DNA from: Cladorhizidae sp. MBARI D1340-BT2
Lineage: Eukaryota > Porifera > Demospongiae > Poecilosclerida > Cladorhizidae
Assembly (NCBI GenBank): GCA_028752905.1
Contig: JAQNBH010000011.1
Location: 19,289,909-19,353,908 of the forward strand
Direction of reading: 5' to 3'
Length of the DNA: 64,000 bases
Part shown: positions 1 to 13,503 of the stretch, piece after piece
Numbering within the stretch: the first letter of the stretch is position 1
How the letters are laid out: each line of letters begins with the position of its first letter
Position numbers and translations under genes: made by a program
Notes under the pieces: generated by a model
Databases searched by the model: none
Seen by the model: only the letters and a program-made list of their open reading frames with translations
What the model was told of the DNA's origin: nothing

Positions 1-540
1 CATCAAACCATGAACTCTGTTGTGCATCAAGCCATGAACTCTGGTGTGCATCAAGCCATGAACTTTAGTTTGCATAAAGCCATGAACTCTGGTGTGTAGC
101 AAGCCATGAATCTGACGTGCAGCAAGCCATGAACTCTGGCATGTATCAAGCCATGAACTCTGGTGTTTCAAGCCATAAAATCTGGTGTGTAGCAAGACAT
201 TAACTCTGGTGTGCATCAAGCCATGAACTCGGGTGTGCAACAAGCCATGAACTCTAGTTTGCATCAAGCTATGAACACATGTGTACATCAAGCTATGAAC
301 AGTGGAATGCAGCAACCTATGAACTATGATGTGTATCAAGCTATGAAATCTGGTGTGTAGCAAGACATGAACTCTGGTGTGCAGCAAGCCATAAACTCTG
401 GTATGCTTCAAGCCATGAAATTTGGCGTGCATCAAGCCAAGAACTCTGGTGGGTATGAAGCTATGAACTCTGGTGTGTAGCAAGCCATGAACTCTGGCGT
501 GCAGCAAGCCATTAACTTTGGCATGCATCAAGCCATGAAA

Positions 541-3500
541 TCAGGTGTGTATCAAGCTATGAACTCTGGGGTGTAGTAAAACATGAACTCTGGTGTGCAT
601 CAAGCCATGAAATCTGGTGTGCAGCAAGCGATGAACTCTATGAACTGTGGTTTGCATCAAGCCATGAATTCTGGTGTGTATCGAACTATGAACTCTGGTG
701 TGTATCAAGCCTTGCACTCTGGTGTGCATCATGCCAAGAACTCTGGTGTGCATCAAGCCATGAACTCTGGTGTGCATAAAGCCATGAACTCGGGTGTGCT
801 TCTAACCATAAACTCTGGTGTGCATCAAGCTATGAACTCGGGTGTGCATCAAGCCATGACTTCGGGTGGGCAGCAAGTGATGAACTCTATGAACTCTGGT
901 GTGCATCAAGCCATGAACTATGGTGTGTATCAAGACATGAATTCTGGTGTCAGTAACCATGAACTCCATATCAAGCTATGCACTCTGGTGTGTATCAAGC
1001 CATGAACTCTGGTGGATATCAAGATATGAACACTGGTCTGTATCAAGCTATTAATTCTGTGGTGTAGCAAAACATGAACTCTGGTGTGTAGCAAGTCATG
1101 AACTCTGGTGTGTAGCAGTCTCATGAACTCTGTATTAAGCCATGAACACTGGTGTGTGTCAAGCCATGAACTCTGGTGTGCATCAAGCCAATGAACTTTG
1201 GTGTGCATCAAGCCATGAACTATGGTGTGCATCAAGCCATGAACAACTCTGGTGTATATCAAGCCATGAACTCTGGCGTGCATCAAATCATGAACTCTGT
1301 TGTGCTTCAAGCCATGAACTCTGGTGTGCATCAAGCCATGAACTTTGGTTTGCATAAAGCCATGAACTCTGGTGTGTAGCAAGCCATGAATCTGACGTGC
1401 AGCAAGCCATGAACTCTGGCATGTATCAAGCCATGAACTCTGGTGTTTCAAGCCATGAAATCTGGTGTGTAGCAAGACATTAACTCTGGTGTGCATCAAG
1501 CCATGAACTCGGGTGTGCAACAAGCCATGAACTCTAGTTTGCATCAAGCCATGAACACATGTGTACATCAAGCTATGAACACTGGAATGCAGCAACCTAT
1601 GAACTCTGATGTGTATCAAGCTATGAAATCTGGTGTGTAGCAAGACATGAACTCTGGTGTGCAGCAAGCCATAAACTCTGGTATGCTTCAAGCCATGAAA
1701 TTTGGTGTGCATCAAGCCAAGAACTCTGGTGGGTATGAAGCTATGAACTCTGGTGTGTAGCAAGCCATGAACTCTGGCGTGCAGCAAGCCATTAACTTTG
1801 GCATGCATCAAGCCATGAACTCAGGTGTGTATCAAGCTATGAACTCTGGGGTGTAGTAAAACATGAACTCTGGTGTGCATCAAGCCATGAAATCTGGTGT
1901 GCAGCAAGCGATGAACTCTATGAACTGTGGTGTGCATCAAGCCATGAATTCTGGTGTGTATCGAACTATGAACTCTGGTGTGTATCAAGCCTTGCACTCT
2001 GGTGTGCATCATGCCAAGAACTCTGGTGTGCATCAAGCCATGAACTCTGGTGTGCATAAAGCCATGAACTCGGGTGTGCTTCTAACCATAAACTCTGGTG
2101 TGCATCAAGCTATGAACTCGGGTGTGCATCAAGCCATGACTTCGGGTGGGCAGCAAGCGATGAACTCTATGAACTCTGGTGTGCATCAAGCCATGAACTA
2201 TGGTGTGTATCAAGACATGAATTCTGGTGTCAGTAACCATGAACTCCATATCAAGCTATGCACTCTGGTGTGTATCAAGCCTTGAACTCTGGTAGATATC
2301 AAGATATGAACTCTGGTCTGTATCAAGCTATTAATTCTGTGGTGTAGCAAAACATGAACTCTGGTGTGTAGCAAGTCATGAACTCTGGTGTGTAGCAGTC
2401 TCATGAACTCTGTATTAAGCCATGAACACTGGTGTGTTTCAAGCCATGAACTCTGGTGTGCATCAAGCCAATGAACTTTGGTGTGCATCAAGCCATGAAC
2501 TATGGTGTGCATCAAGCCATGAACAACTCTGGTGTATAGCAAGCCATGAACTCTGGCGTGCATCAAATCATGAACTCTGTTGTGCATCAAGCCATGAACT
2601 CTGGTGTGCATCAAGCCATGAACTTTGGTTTGCATAAAGCCATGAACTCTGGTGTGTAGCTAGCCATGAATCTGACGTGCAGCAAGCCATGAACTCTGGC
2701 ATGTATCAAGCCATGAACTCTGGTGTTTCAAGCCATGAAATCTGGTGTGTAGCAAGACATTAACTCTGGTGTGCATCAAGCCATGAACTCGGGTGTGCAA
2801 CAAGCCATGAACTCTAGTTTGCATCAAGCCATGAACACATGTGTACATCAAGCTATGAACACTGGAATGCAGCAACCTATGAACTCTGATGTGTATCAAG
2901 CTATGAAATCTGGTGTGTAGCAAGACATGAACTCTGGTGTGCAGCAAGCCATAAACTCTGGTATGCTTCAAGCCATGAAATTTGGTGTGCATCAAGCCAA
3001 GAACTCTGGTGGGTATGAAGCTATGAACTCTGGTGTGTAGCAAGCCATGAACTCTGGCGTGCAGCAAGCCATTAACTTTGGCATGCATCAAGCCATGAAC
3101 TCAGGTGTGTATCAAGCTATGAACTCTGGGGTGTAGTAAAACATGAACTCTGGTGTGCATCAAGCCATGAAATCTGGTGTGCAGCAAGCGATGAACTCTA
3201 TGAACTGTGGTGTGCATCAAGCCATGAATTCTGGTGTGTATCGAACTATGAACTCTGGTGTGTATCAAGCCTTGCACTCTGGTGTGCATCATGCCAAGAA
3301 CTCTGGTGTGCATCAAGCCATGAACTCTGGTGTGCATAAAGCCATGAACTCGGGTGTGCTTCTAACCATAAACTCTGGTGTGCATCAAGCTATGAACTCG
3401 GGTGTGCATCAAGCCATGACTTCGGGTGGGCAGCAAGCGATGAACTCTATGAACTCTGGTGTGCATCAAGCCATGAACTATGGTGTGTATCAAGACATGA

Positions 3501-5393
3501 ATTCTGGTGTCAGTAACCATGAACTCCATATCAAGCTATGCACTCTGGTGTGTATCAAGCCTTGAACTCTGGTAGATATCAAGATATGAACTCTGGTCTG
3601 TATCAAGCTATTAATTCTGTGGTGTAGCAAAACATGAACTCTGGTGTGTAGCAAGTCATGAACTCTGGTGTGTAGCAGTCTCATGAACTCTGTATTAAGC
3701 CATGAACACTGGTGTGTTTCAAGCCATGAACTCTGGTGTGCATCAAGCCAATGAACTTTGGTGTGCATCAAGCCATGAACTATGGTGTGCATCAAGCCAT
3801 GAACAACTCTGGTGTATAGCAAGCCATGAACTCTGGCGTGCATCAAATCATGAACTCTGTTGTGCATCAAGCCATGAACTCTGGTGTGCATCAAGCCATG
3901 AACTTTGGTTTGCATAAAGCCATGAACTCTGGTGTGTAGCTAGCCATGAATCTGACGTGCAGCAAGCCATGAACTCTGGCATGTATCAAGCCATGAACTC
4001 TGGTGTTTCAAGCCATAAAATCTGGTGTGTAGCAAGACATTAACTCTGGTGTGCATCAAGCCATGAAATCGGGTGTGCAACAAGCCATGAACTCTAGTTT
4101 GCATCAAGCCATGAACACATGTGTACATCAAGCTATGAACAGTGGAATGCAGCAACCTATGAACTATGATGTGTATCAAGCTATGAAATCTGGTGTGTAG
4201 CAAGACATGAACTCTGGTGTGCAGCAAGCCATAAACTCTGGTATGCTTCAAGCCATGAAATTTGGCGTGCATCAAGCCAAGAACTCTGGTGGGTATGAAG
4301 CTATGAACTCTGGTGTGTAGCAAGCCATGAACTCTGGCGTGCAGCAAGCCATTAACTTTGGCATGCATCAAGCCATGAAATCAGGTGTGTATCAAGCTAT
4401 GAACTCTGGGGTGTAGTAAAACATGAACTCTGGTGTGCATCAAGCCATGAAATCTGGTGTGCAGCAAGCGATGAACTCTATGAACTGTGGTTTGCATCAA
4501 GCCATGAATTCTGGTGTGTATCGAACTATGAACTCTGGTGTGTATCAAGCCTTGCACTCTGGTGTGCATCATGCCAAGAACTCTGGTGTGCATCAAGCCA
4601 TGAACTCTGGTGTGCATAAAGCCATGAACTCGGATGTGCTTCTAACCATAAACTCTGGTGTGCATCAAGCTATGAACTCGGGTGTGCATCAAGCCATGAC
4701 TTCGGGTGGGCAGCAAGTGATGAACTCTATGAACTCTGGTGTGCATCAAGCCATGAACTAAGGTGTGTATCAAAACATGAATTCTGGTGTCAGTAACCAT
4801 GAACTCCATATCAAGCTATGCACTCTGGTGTGTATCAAGCCATGAACTCTGGTGGATATCAAGATATGAACACTGGTCTGTATCAAGCTATTAATTCTGT
4901 GGTGTAGCAAAACATGAACTCTGGTGTGTAGCAAGTCATGAACTCTGGTGTGTAGCAGTCTCATGAACTCTGTATTAAGCCATGAACACTGGTGTGTGTC
5001 AAGCCATGAACTCTGGTGTTTCAAGCCATGAAATCTGGTGTGTAGCAAGACATTAACTCTGGTGTGCATCAAGCCATGAACTCGGGTGTGCAACAAGCCA
5101 TGAACTCTAGTTTGCATCAAGCCATGAACACATGTGTACATCAAGCTATGAACACTGGAATGCAGCAACCTATGAACTCTGATGTGTATCAAGCTATGAA
5201 ATCTGGTGTGTAGCAAGACATGAACTCTGGTGTGCAGCAAGCCATAAACTCTGGTATGCTTCAAGCCATGAAATTTGGTGTGCATCAAGCCAAGAACTCT
5301 GGTGGGTATGAAGCTATGAACTCTGGTGTGTAGCAAGCCATGAACTCTGGCGTGCAGCAAGCCATTAACTTTGGCATGCATCAAGCCATGAAC
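541..5393. repeat. Higher-order repeat units of 1280 bp (three full) and one 1013-bp unit
   Basis: A landmark monomer containing ggggtgtagtaaaac recurs with starts near 541, 1821, 3101, 4381 and 5394, giving spacings of 1280, 1280, 1280 and 1013. Diagnostic substitutions recur at identical offsets, for example cagtctcatgaactctgtat and the cttctaaccataaac monomer. Units fall into two sequence types: the monomer after gatgaactctatgaactgtgg begins tttgcat at 541 and 4381, and tgtgcat at 1821 and 3101. The 1013-bp unit lacks about 267 bp, with its junction near 5006-5019. Confidence 0.93.
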
Positions 5394-6673
5394 TCAGGTG
5401 TGTATCAAGCTATGAACTCTGGGGTGTAGTAAAACATGAACTCTGGTGTGCATCAAGCCATGAAATCTGGTGTGCAGCAAGCGATGAACTCTATGAACTG
5501 TGGTGTGCATCAAGCCATGAATTCTGGTGTGTATCGAACTATGAACTCTGGTGTGTATCAAGCCTTGCACTCTGGTGTGCATCATGCCAAGAACTCTGGT
5601 GTGCATCAAGCCATGAACTCTGGTGTGCATAAAGCCATGAACTCGGGTGTGCTTCTAACCATAAACTCTGGTGTGCATCAAGCTATGAACTCGGGTGTGC
5701 ATCAAGCCATGACTTCGGGTGGGCAGCAAGCGATGAACTCTATGAACTCTGGTGTGCATCAAGCCATGAACTATGGTGTGTATCAAGACATGAATTCTGG
5801 TGTCAGTAACCATGAACTCCATATCAAGCTATGCACTCTGGTGTGTATCAAGCCTTGAACTCTGGTAGATATCAAGATATGAACTCTGGTCTGTATCAAG
5901 CTATTAATTCTGTGGTGTAGCAAAACATGAACTCTGGTGTGTAGCAAGTCATGAACTCTGGTGTGTAGCAGTCTCATGAACTCTGTATTAAGCCATGAAC
6001 ACTGGTGTGTTTCAAGCCATGAACTCTGGTGTGCATCAAGCCAATGAACTTTGGTGTGCATCAAGCCATGAACTATGGTGTGCATCAAGCCATGAACAAC
6101 TCTGGTGTATAGCAAGCCATGAACTCTGGCGTGCATCAAATCATGAACTCTGTTGTGCATCAAGCCATGAACTCTGGTGTGCATCAAGCCATGAACTTTG
6201 GTTTGCATAAAGCCATGAACTCTGGTGTGTAGCTAGCCATGAATCTGACGTGCAGCAAGCCATGAACTCTGGCATGTATCAAGCCATGAACTCTGGTGTT
6301 TCAAGCCATAAAATCTGGTGTGTAGCAAGACATTAACTCTGGTGTGCATCAAGCCATGAAATCGGGTGTGCAACAAGCCATGAACTCTAGTTTGCATCAA
6401 GCCATGAACACATGTGTACATCAAGCTATGAACAGTGGAATGCAGCAACCTATGAACTATGATGTGTATCAAGCTATGAAATCTGGTGTGTAGCAAGACA
6501 TGAACTCTGGTGTGCAGCAAGCCATAAACTCTGGTATGCTTCAAGCCATGAAATTTGGCGTGCATCAAGCCAAGAACTCTGGTGGGTATGAAGCTATGAA
6601 CTCTGGTGTGTAGCAAGCCATGAACTCTGGCGTGCAGCAAGCCATTAACTTTGGCATGCATCAAGCCATGAAA
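5394..6673. repeat. 1280-bp higher-order unit
   Basis: A full-length 1280-bp unit that follows the shortened 1013-bp unit. By diagnostic substitutions (cttgaactctggtagatatc, gtgtatagcaagcc, gtagctagccatg) it belongs to the same sequence type as the unit at 3101-4380. The alternation of types is not strictly periodic, which is expected if units are copied or exchanged out of register. Confidence 0.9.
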
Positions 6674-8808
6674 TCAGGTGTGTATCAAGCTATGAACTCT
6701 GGGGTGTAGTAAAACATGAACTCTGGTGTGCATCAAGCCATGAAATCTGGTGTGCAGCAAGCGATGAACTCTATGAACTGTGGTTTGCATCAAGCCATGA
6801 ATTCTGGTGTGTATCGAACTATGAACTCTGGTGTGTATCAAGCCTTGCACTCTGGTGTGCATCATGCCAAGAACTCTGGTGTGCATCAAGCCATGAACTC
6901 TGGTGTGCATAAAGCCATGAACTCGGATGTGCTTCTAACCATAAACTCTGGTGTGCATCAAGCTATGAACTCGGGTGTGCATCAAGCCATGACTTCGGGT
7001 GGGCAGCAAGTGATGAACTCTATGAACTCTGGTGTGCATCAAGCCATGAACTAAGGTGTGTATCAAAACATGAATTCTGGTGTCAGTAACCATGAACTCC
7101 ATATCAAGCTATGCACTCTGGTGTGTATCAAGCCATGAACTCTGGTGGATATCAAGATATGAACACTGGTCTGTATCAAGCTATTAATTCTGTGGTGTAG
7201 CAAAACATGAACTCTGGTGTGTAGCAAGTCATGAACTCTGGTGTGTAGCAGTCTCATGAACTCTGTATTAAGCCATGAACACTGGTGTGTGTCAAGCCAT
7301 GAACTCTGGTGTGCATCAAGCCAATGAACTTTGGTGTGCATCAAGCCATGAACTAAGGTGTGCATCAAGCCATGAACAACTCTGGTGTATATCAAGCCAT
7401 GAACTCTGGCATGCTTCAAACCATGAACTCTGTTGTGCATCAAGCCATGAACTCTGGTGTGCATCAAGCCATGAACTTTGGTTTGCATAAAGCCATGAAC
7501 TCTGGTGTGTAGCAAGCCATGAATCTGACGTGCAGCAAGCCATGAACTCTGGCATGTATCAAGCCATGAACTCTGGTGTTTCAAGCCATGAAATCTGGTA
7601 TGTAGCAAGACATTAACTCTGGTGTGCATCAAGCCATGAACTCGGGTGTGCAACAAGCCATGAACTCTAGTTTGCATCAAGCCATGAACACATGTGTACA
7701 TCAAGCTATGAACACTGGAATGCAGCAACCTATGAACTCTGATGTGTATCAAGCTATCAAATCTGATATGTAGCAAGACATGAACTCTGGTGTGCAGCAA
7801 GCCATAAACTCTGGTATGCTTCAAGCCATGAAATTTGGTGTGCATCAAGCCAAGAACTCTGGTGGGTAAGAAGCTATGAACTCTGGTGTGTAGCAAGCCA
7901 TGAACTCTGGCGTGCAGCAAGCCATTAACTTTGGCATGCATCAAGCCATGAACTCAGGTGTGTATCAAGCTATGAACTCTGGACTGGAGTAAAACATGAA
8001 CTCTGATGTGCATCAAGGCATGAACTCATTGTGTATCAAGCTATGAACTCTGGTGTGTAGCAAGACATGCACTCTGGTGTATAACAGTCATGAACTCTGT
8101 ATCAAGCCATGAACTCTGGTGTCTTATGCCATGAATTCTGGAGTGTGTCAAGCCATGAACTCTGGTTTGCATCAACCAATGAACTCTGGTGTGCATCAAG
8201 CCATGAACTATGGTGTGCATCAAGCCATGAACAAGTCTGGTGTATAGCAAGCCATGAACTCTGGCGTGCATCAAACCATGAACTCTGTTGTGCATCAAGC
8301 CATGAACTCTGGTGTGCATCAAGCCATGAACTTTAGTTTGCATAAAGCCATGAACTCTGGTGTGTAGCAAGCCATGAATCTGACGTGCAGCAAGCCATGA
8401 ACTCTGGCATGTATCAAGCCATGAACTCTGGTGTTTCAAGCCATAAAATCTGGTGTGTAGCAAGACATTAACTCTGGTGTGCATCAAGCCATGAACTCGG
8501 GTGTGCAACAAGCCATGAACTCTAGTTTGCATCAAGCCATGAACACATGTGTACATCAAGCTATGAACAGTGGAATGCAGCAACCTATGAACTATGATGT
8601 GTATCAAGCTATGAAATCTGGTGTGTAGCAAGACATGAACTCTGGTGTGCAGCAAGCCATAAACTCTGGTATGCTTCAAGCCATGAAATTTGGCGTGCAT
8701 CAAGCCAAGAACTCTGGTGGGTATGAAGCTATGAACTCTGGTGTGTAGCAAGCCATGAACTCTGGCGTGCAGCAAGCCATTAACTTTGGCATGCATCAAG
8801 CCATGAAA
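6674..8808. repeat. 2135-bp compound higher-order unit, copy 1
   Basis: A 1280-like unit followed by an 855-bp partial unit. The junction is marked by ggactggagtaaaac near 7981 and a run containing gtcttatgccatgaattctg near 8130. The whole 2135 bp is repeated immediately at 8809-10943 with the same internal landmarks. It contains private variants such as gaactaaggtgtgcatc. Confidence 0.9.
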
Positions 8809-10943
8809 TCAGGTGTGTATCAAGCTATGAACTCTGGGGTGTAGTAAAACATGAACTCTGGTGTGCATCAAGCCATGAAATCTGGTGTGCAGCAAGCGAT
8901 GAACTCTATGAACTGTGGTTTGCATCAAGCCATGAATTCTGGTGTGTATCGAACTATGAACTCTGGTGTGTATCAAGCCTTGCACTCTGGTGTGCATCAT
9001 GCCAAGAACTCTGGTGTGCATCAAGCCATGAACTCTGGTGTGCATAAAGCCATGAACTCGGGTGTGCTTCTAACCATAAACTCTGGTGTGCATCAAGCTA
9101 TGAACTCGGGTGTGCATCAAGCCATGACTTCGGGTGGGCAGCAAGTGATGAACTCTATGAACTCTGGTGTGCATCAAGCCATGAACTATGGTGTGTATCA
9201 AGACATGAATTCTGGTGTCAGTAACCATGAACTCCATATCAAGCTATGCACTCTGGTGTGTATCAAGCCATGAACTCTGGTGGATATCAAGATATGAACA
9301 CTGGTCTGTATCAAGCTATTAATTCTGTGGTGTAGCAAAACATGAACTCTGGTGTGTAGCAAGTCATGAACTCTGGTGTGTAGCAGTCTCATGAACTCTG
9401 TATTAAGCCATGAACACTGGTGTGTGTCAACCCATGAACTCTGGTGTGCATCAAGCCAATGAACTTTGGTGTGCATCAAGCCATGAACTAAGGTGTGCAT
9501 CAAGCCATGAACAACTCTGGTGTATATCAAGCCATGAACTCTGGCATGCTTCAAACCATGAACTCTGTTGTGCATCAAGCCATGAACTCTGGTGTGCATC
9601 AAGCCATGAACTTTGGTTTGCATAAAGCCATGAACTCTGGTGTGTAGCAAGCCATGAATCTGACGTGCAGCAAGCCATGAACTCTGGCATGTATCAAGCC
9701 ATGAACTCTGGTGTTTCAAGCCATGAAATCTGGTATGTAGCAAGACATTAACTCTGGTGTGCATCAAGCCATGAACTCGGGTGTGCAACAAGCCATGAAC
9801 TCTAGTTTGCATCAAGCCATGAACACATGTGTACATCAAGCTATGAACACTGGAATGCAGCAACCTATGAACTCTGATGTGTATCAAGCTATCAAATCTG
9901 ATATGTAGCAAGACATGAACTCTGGTGTGCAGCAAGCCATAAACTCTGGTATGCTTCAAGCCATGAAATTTGGTGTGCATCAAGCCAAGAACTCTGGTGG
10001 GTATGAAGCTATGAACTCTGGTGTGTAGCAAGCCATGAACTCTGGCGTGCAGCAAGCCATTAACTTTGGCATGCATCAAGCCATGAACTCAGGTGTGTAT
10101 CAAGCTATGAACTCTGGACTGGAGTAAAACATGAACTCTGATGTGCATCAAGGCATGAACTCATTGTGTATCAAGCTATGAACTCTGGTGTGTAGCAAGA
10201 CATGCACTCTGGTGTATAACAGTCATGAACTCTGTATCAAGCCATGAACTCTGGTGTCTTATGCCATGAATTCTGGAGTGTGTCAAGCCATGAACTCTGG
10301 TTTGCATCAACCAATGAACTCTGGTGTGCATCAAGCCATGAACTATGGTGTGCATCAAGCCATGAACAAGTCTGGTGTATAGCAAGCCATGAACTCTGGC
10401 GTGCATCAAACCATGAACTCTGTTGTGCATCAAGCCATGAACTCTGGTGTGCATCAAGCCATGAACTTTAGTTTGCATAAAGCCATGAACTCTGGTGTGT
10501 AGCAAGCCATGAATCTGACGTGCAGCAAGCCATGAACTCTGGCATGTATCAAGCCATGAACTCTGGTGTTTCAAGCCATAAAATCTGGTGTGTAGCAAGA
10601 CATTAACTCTGGTGTGCATCAAGCCATGAACTCGGGTGTGCAACAAGCCATGAACTCTAGTTTGCATCAAGCCATGAACACATGTGTACATCAAGCTATG
10701 AACAGTGGAATGCAGCAACCTATGAACTATGATGTTTATCAAGCTATGAAATCTGGTGTGTAGCAAGACATGAACTCTGGTGTGCAGCAAGCCATAAACT
10801 CTGGTATGCTTCAAGCCATGAAATTTGGCGTGCATCAAGCCAAGAACTCTGGTGGGTATGAAGCTATGAACTCTGGTGTGTAGCAAGCCATGAACTCTGG
10901 CGTGCAGCAAGCCATTAACTTTGGCATGCATCAAGCCATGAAA
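8809..10943. repeat. 2135-bp compound higher-order unit, copy 2
   Basis: A near-identical copy of 6674-8808, offset by exactly 2135 bp. The few differences visible include gtcaacccatg at 9425 where copy 1 has gtcaagccatg, and gatgtttatc at 10731 where copy 1 has gatgtgtatc. High identity over the whole compound unit indicates recent tandem duplication at a larger scale than the 1280-bp unit. Confidence 0.9.
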
Positions 10944-13503
10944 TCAGGTGTGTATCAAGCTATGAACTCTGGGGTGTAGTAAAACATGAACTCTGGTGTG
11001 CATCAAGCCATGAAATCTGGTGTGCAGCAAGCGATGAACTCTATGAACTGTGGTTTGCATCAAGCCATGAATTCTGGTGTGTATCGAACTATGAACTCTG
11101 GTGTGTATCAAGCCTTGCACTCTGGTGTGCATCATGCCAAGAACTCTGGTGTGCATCAAGCCATGAACTCTGGTGTGCATAAAGCCATGAACTCGGGTGT
11201 GCTTCTAACCATAAACTCTGGTGTGCATCAAGCTATGAACTCGGGTGTGCATCAAGCCATGACTTCGGGTGGGCAGCAAGTGATGAACTCTATGAACTCT
11301 GGTGTGCATCAAGCCATGAACTATGGTGTGTATCAAGACATGAATTCTGGTGTCAGTAACCATGAACTCCATATCAAGCTATGCACTCTGGTGTGTATCA
11401 AGCCATGAACTCTGGTGGATATCAAGATATGAACACTGGTCTGTATCAAGCTATTAATTCTGTGGTGTAGCAAAACATGAACTCTGGTGTGTAGCAAGTC
11501 ATGAACTCTGGTGTGTAGCAGTCTCATGAACTCTGTATTAAGCCATGAACACTGGTGTGTGTCAAGCCATGAACTCTGGTGTGCATCAAGCCAATGAACT
11601 TTGGTGTGCATCAAGCCATGAACTATGGTGTGCATCAAGCCATGAACAACTCTGGTGTATATCAAGCCATGAACTCTGGCGTGCATCAAATCATGAACTC
11701 TGTTGTGCATCAAGCCATGAACTCTGGTGTGCATCAAGCCATGAACTTTGGTTTGCATAAAGCCATGAACTCTGGTGTGTAGCAAGCCATGAATCTGACG
11801 TGCAGCAAGCCATGAACTCTGGCATGTATCAAGCCATGAACTCTGGTGTTTCAAGCCATGAAATCTGGTGTGTAGCAAGACATTAACTCTGGTGTGCATC
11901 AAGCCATGAACTCGGGTGTGCAACAAGCCATGAACTCTAGTTTGCATCAAGCCATGAACACATGTGTACATCAAGCTATGAACACTGGAATGCAGCAACC
12001 TATGAACTCTGATGTGTATCAAGCTATGAAATCTGGTGTGTAGCAAGACATGAACTCTGGTGTGCAGCAAGCCATAAACTCTGGTATGCTTCAAGCCATG
12101 AAATTTGGTGTGCATCAAGCCAAGAACTCTGGTGGGTATGAAGCTATGAACTCTGGTGTGTAGCAAGCCATGAACTCTGGCGTGCAGCAAGCCATTAACT
12201 TTGGCATGCATCAAGCCATGAACTCAGGTGTGTATCAAGCTATGAACTCTGGGGTGTAGTAAAACATGAACTCTGGTGTGCATCAAGCCATGAAATCTGG
12301 TGTGCAGCAAGCGATGAACTCTATGAACTGTGGTGTGCATCAAGCCATGAATTCTGGTGTGTATCGAACTATGAACTCTGGTGTGTATCAAGCCTTGCAC
12401 TCTGGTGTGCATCATGCCAAGAACTCTGGTGTGCATCAAGCCATGAACTCTGGTGTGCATAAAGCCATGAACTCGGGTGTGCTTCTAACCATAAACTCTG
12501 GTGTGCATCAAGCTATGAACTCGGGTGTGCATCAAGCCATGACTTCGGGTGGGCAGCAAGCGATGAACTCTATGAACTCTGGTGTGCATCAAGCCATGAA
12601 CTATGGTGTGTATCAAGACATGAATTCTGGTGTCAGTAACCATGAACTCCATATCAAGCTATGCACTCTGGTGTGTATCAAGCCTTGAACTCTGGTAGAT
12701 ATCAAGATATGAACTCTGGTCTGTATCAAGCTATTAATTCTGTGGTGTAGCAAAACATGAACTCTGGTGTGTAGCAAGTCATGAACTCTGGTGTGTAGCA
12801 GTCTCATGAACTCTGTATTAAGCCATGAACACTGGTGTGTTTCAAGCCATGAACTCTGGTGTGCATCAAGCCAATGAACTTTGGTGTGCATCAAGCCATG
12901 AACTATGGTGTGCATCAAGCCATGAACAACTCTGGTGTATAGCAAGCCATGAACTCTGGCGTGCATCAAACCATGAACTCTGTTGTGCATCAAGCCATGA
13001 ACTCTGGTGTGCATCAAGCCATGAACTTTGGTTTGCATAAAGCCATGAACTCTGGTGTGTAGCTAGCCATGAATCTGACGTGCAGCAAGCCATGAACTCT
13101 GGCATGTATCAAGCCATGAACTCTGGTGTTTCAAGCCATAAAATCTGGTGTGTAGCAAGACATTAACTCTGGTGTGCATCAAGCCATGAACTCGGGTGTG
13201 CAACAAGCCATGAACTCTAGTTTGCATCAAGCCATGAACACATGTGTACATCAAGCTATGAACAGTGGAATGCAGCAACCTATGAACTATGATGTGTATC
13301 AAGCTATGAAATCTGGTGTGTAGCAAGACATGAACTCTGGTGTGCAGCAAGCCATAAACTCTGGTATGCATCAAGCCATGAAATTTGGCGTGCATCAAGC
13401 CAAGAACTCTGGTGGGTATGAAGCTATGAACTCTGGTGTGTAGCAAGCCATGAACTCTGGCGTGCAGCAAGCCATTAACTTTGGCATGCATCAAGCCATG
13501 AAA
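10944..13503. repeat. Two further 1280-bp higher-order units
   Basis: Landmark monomers start at 10944, 12224 and 13504, so this stretch holds two regular 1280-bp units after the two 2135-bp compounds. The first is of the tttgcat type and the second of the tgtgcat type, the same order as at 541-3100. Confidence 0.9.

Noticed and set aside
930..1811. 293-codon minus-strand frame as a protein-coding gene
   Set aside because: Its translation is only the 8-residue satellite period; the same frame recurs in each higher-order unit with stops at unit-specific variants and no gene signals.
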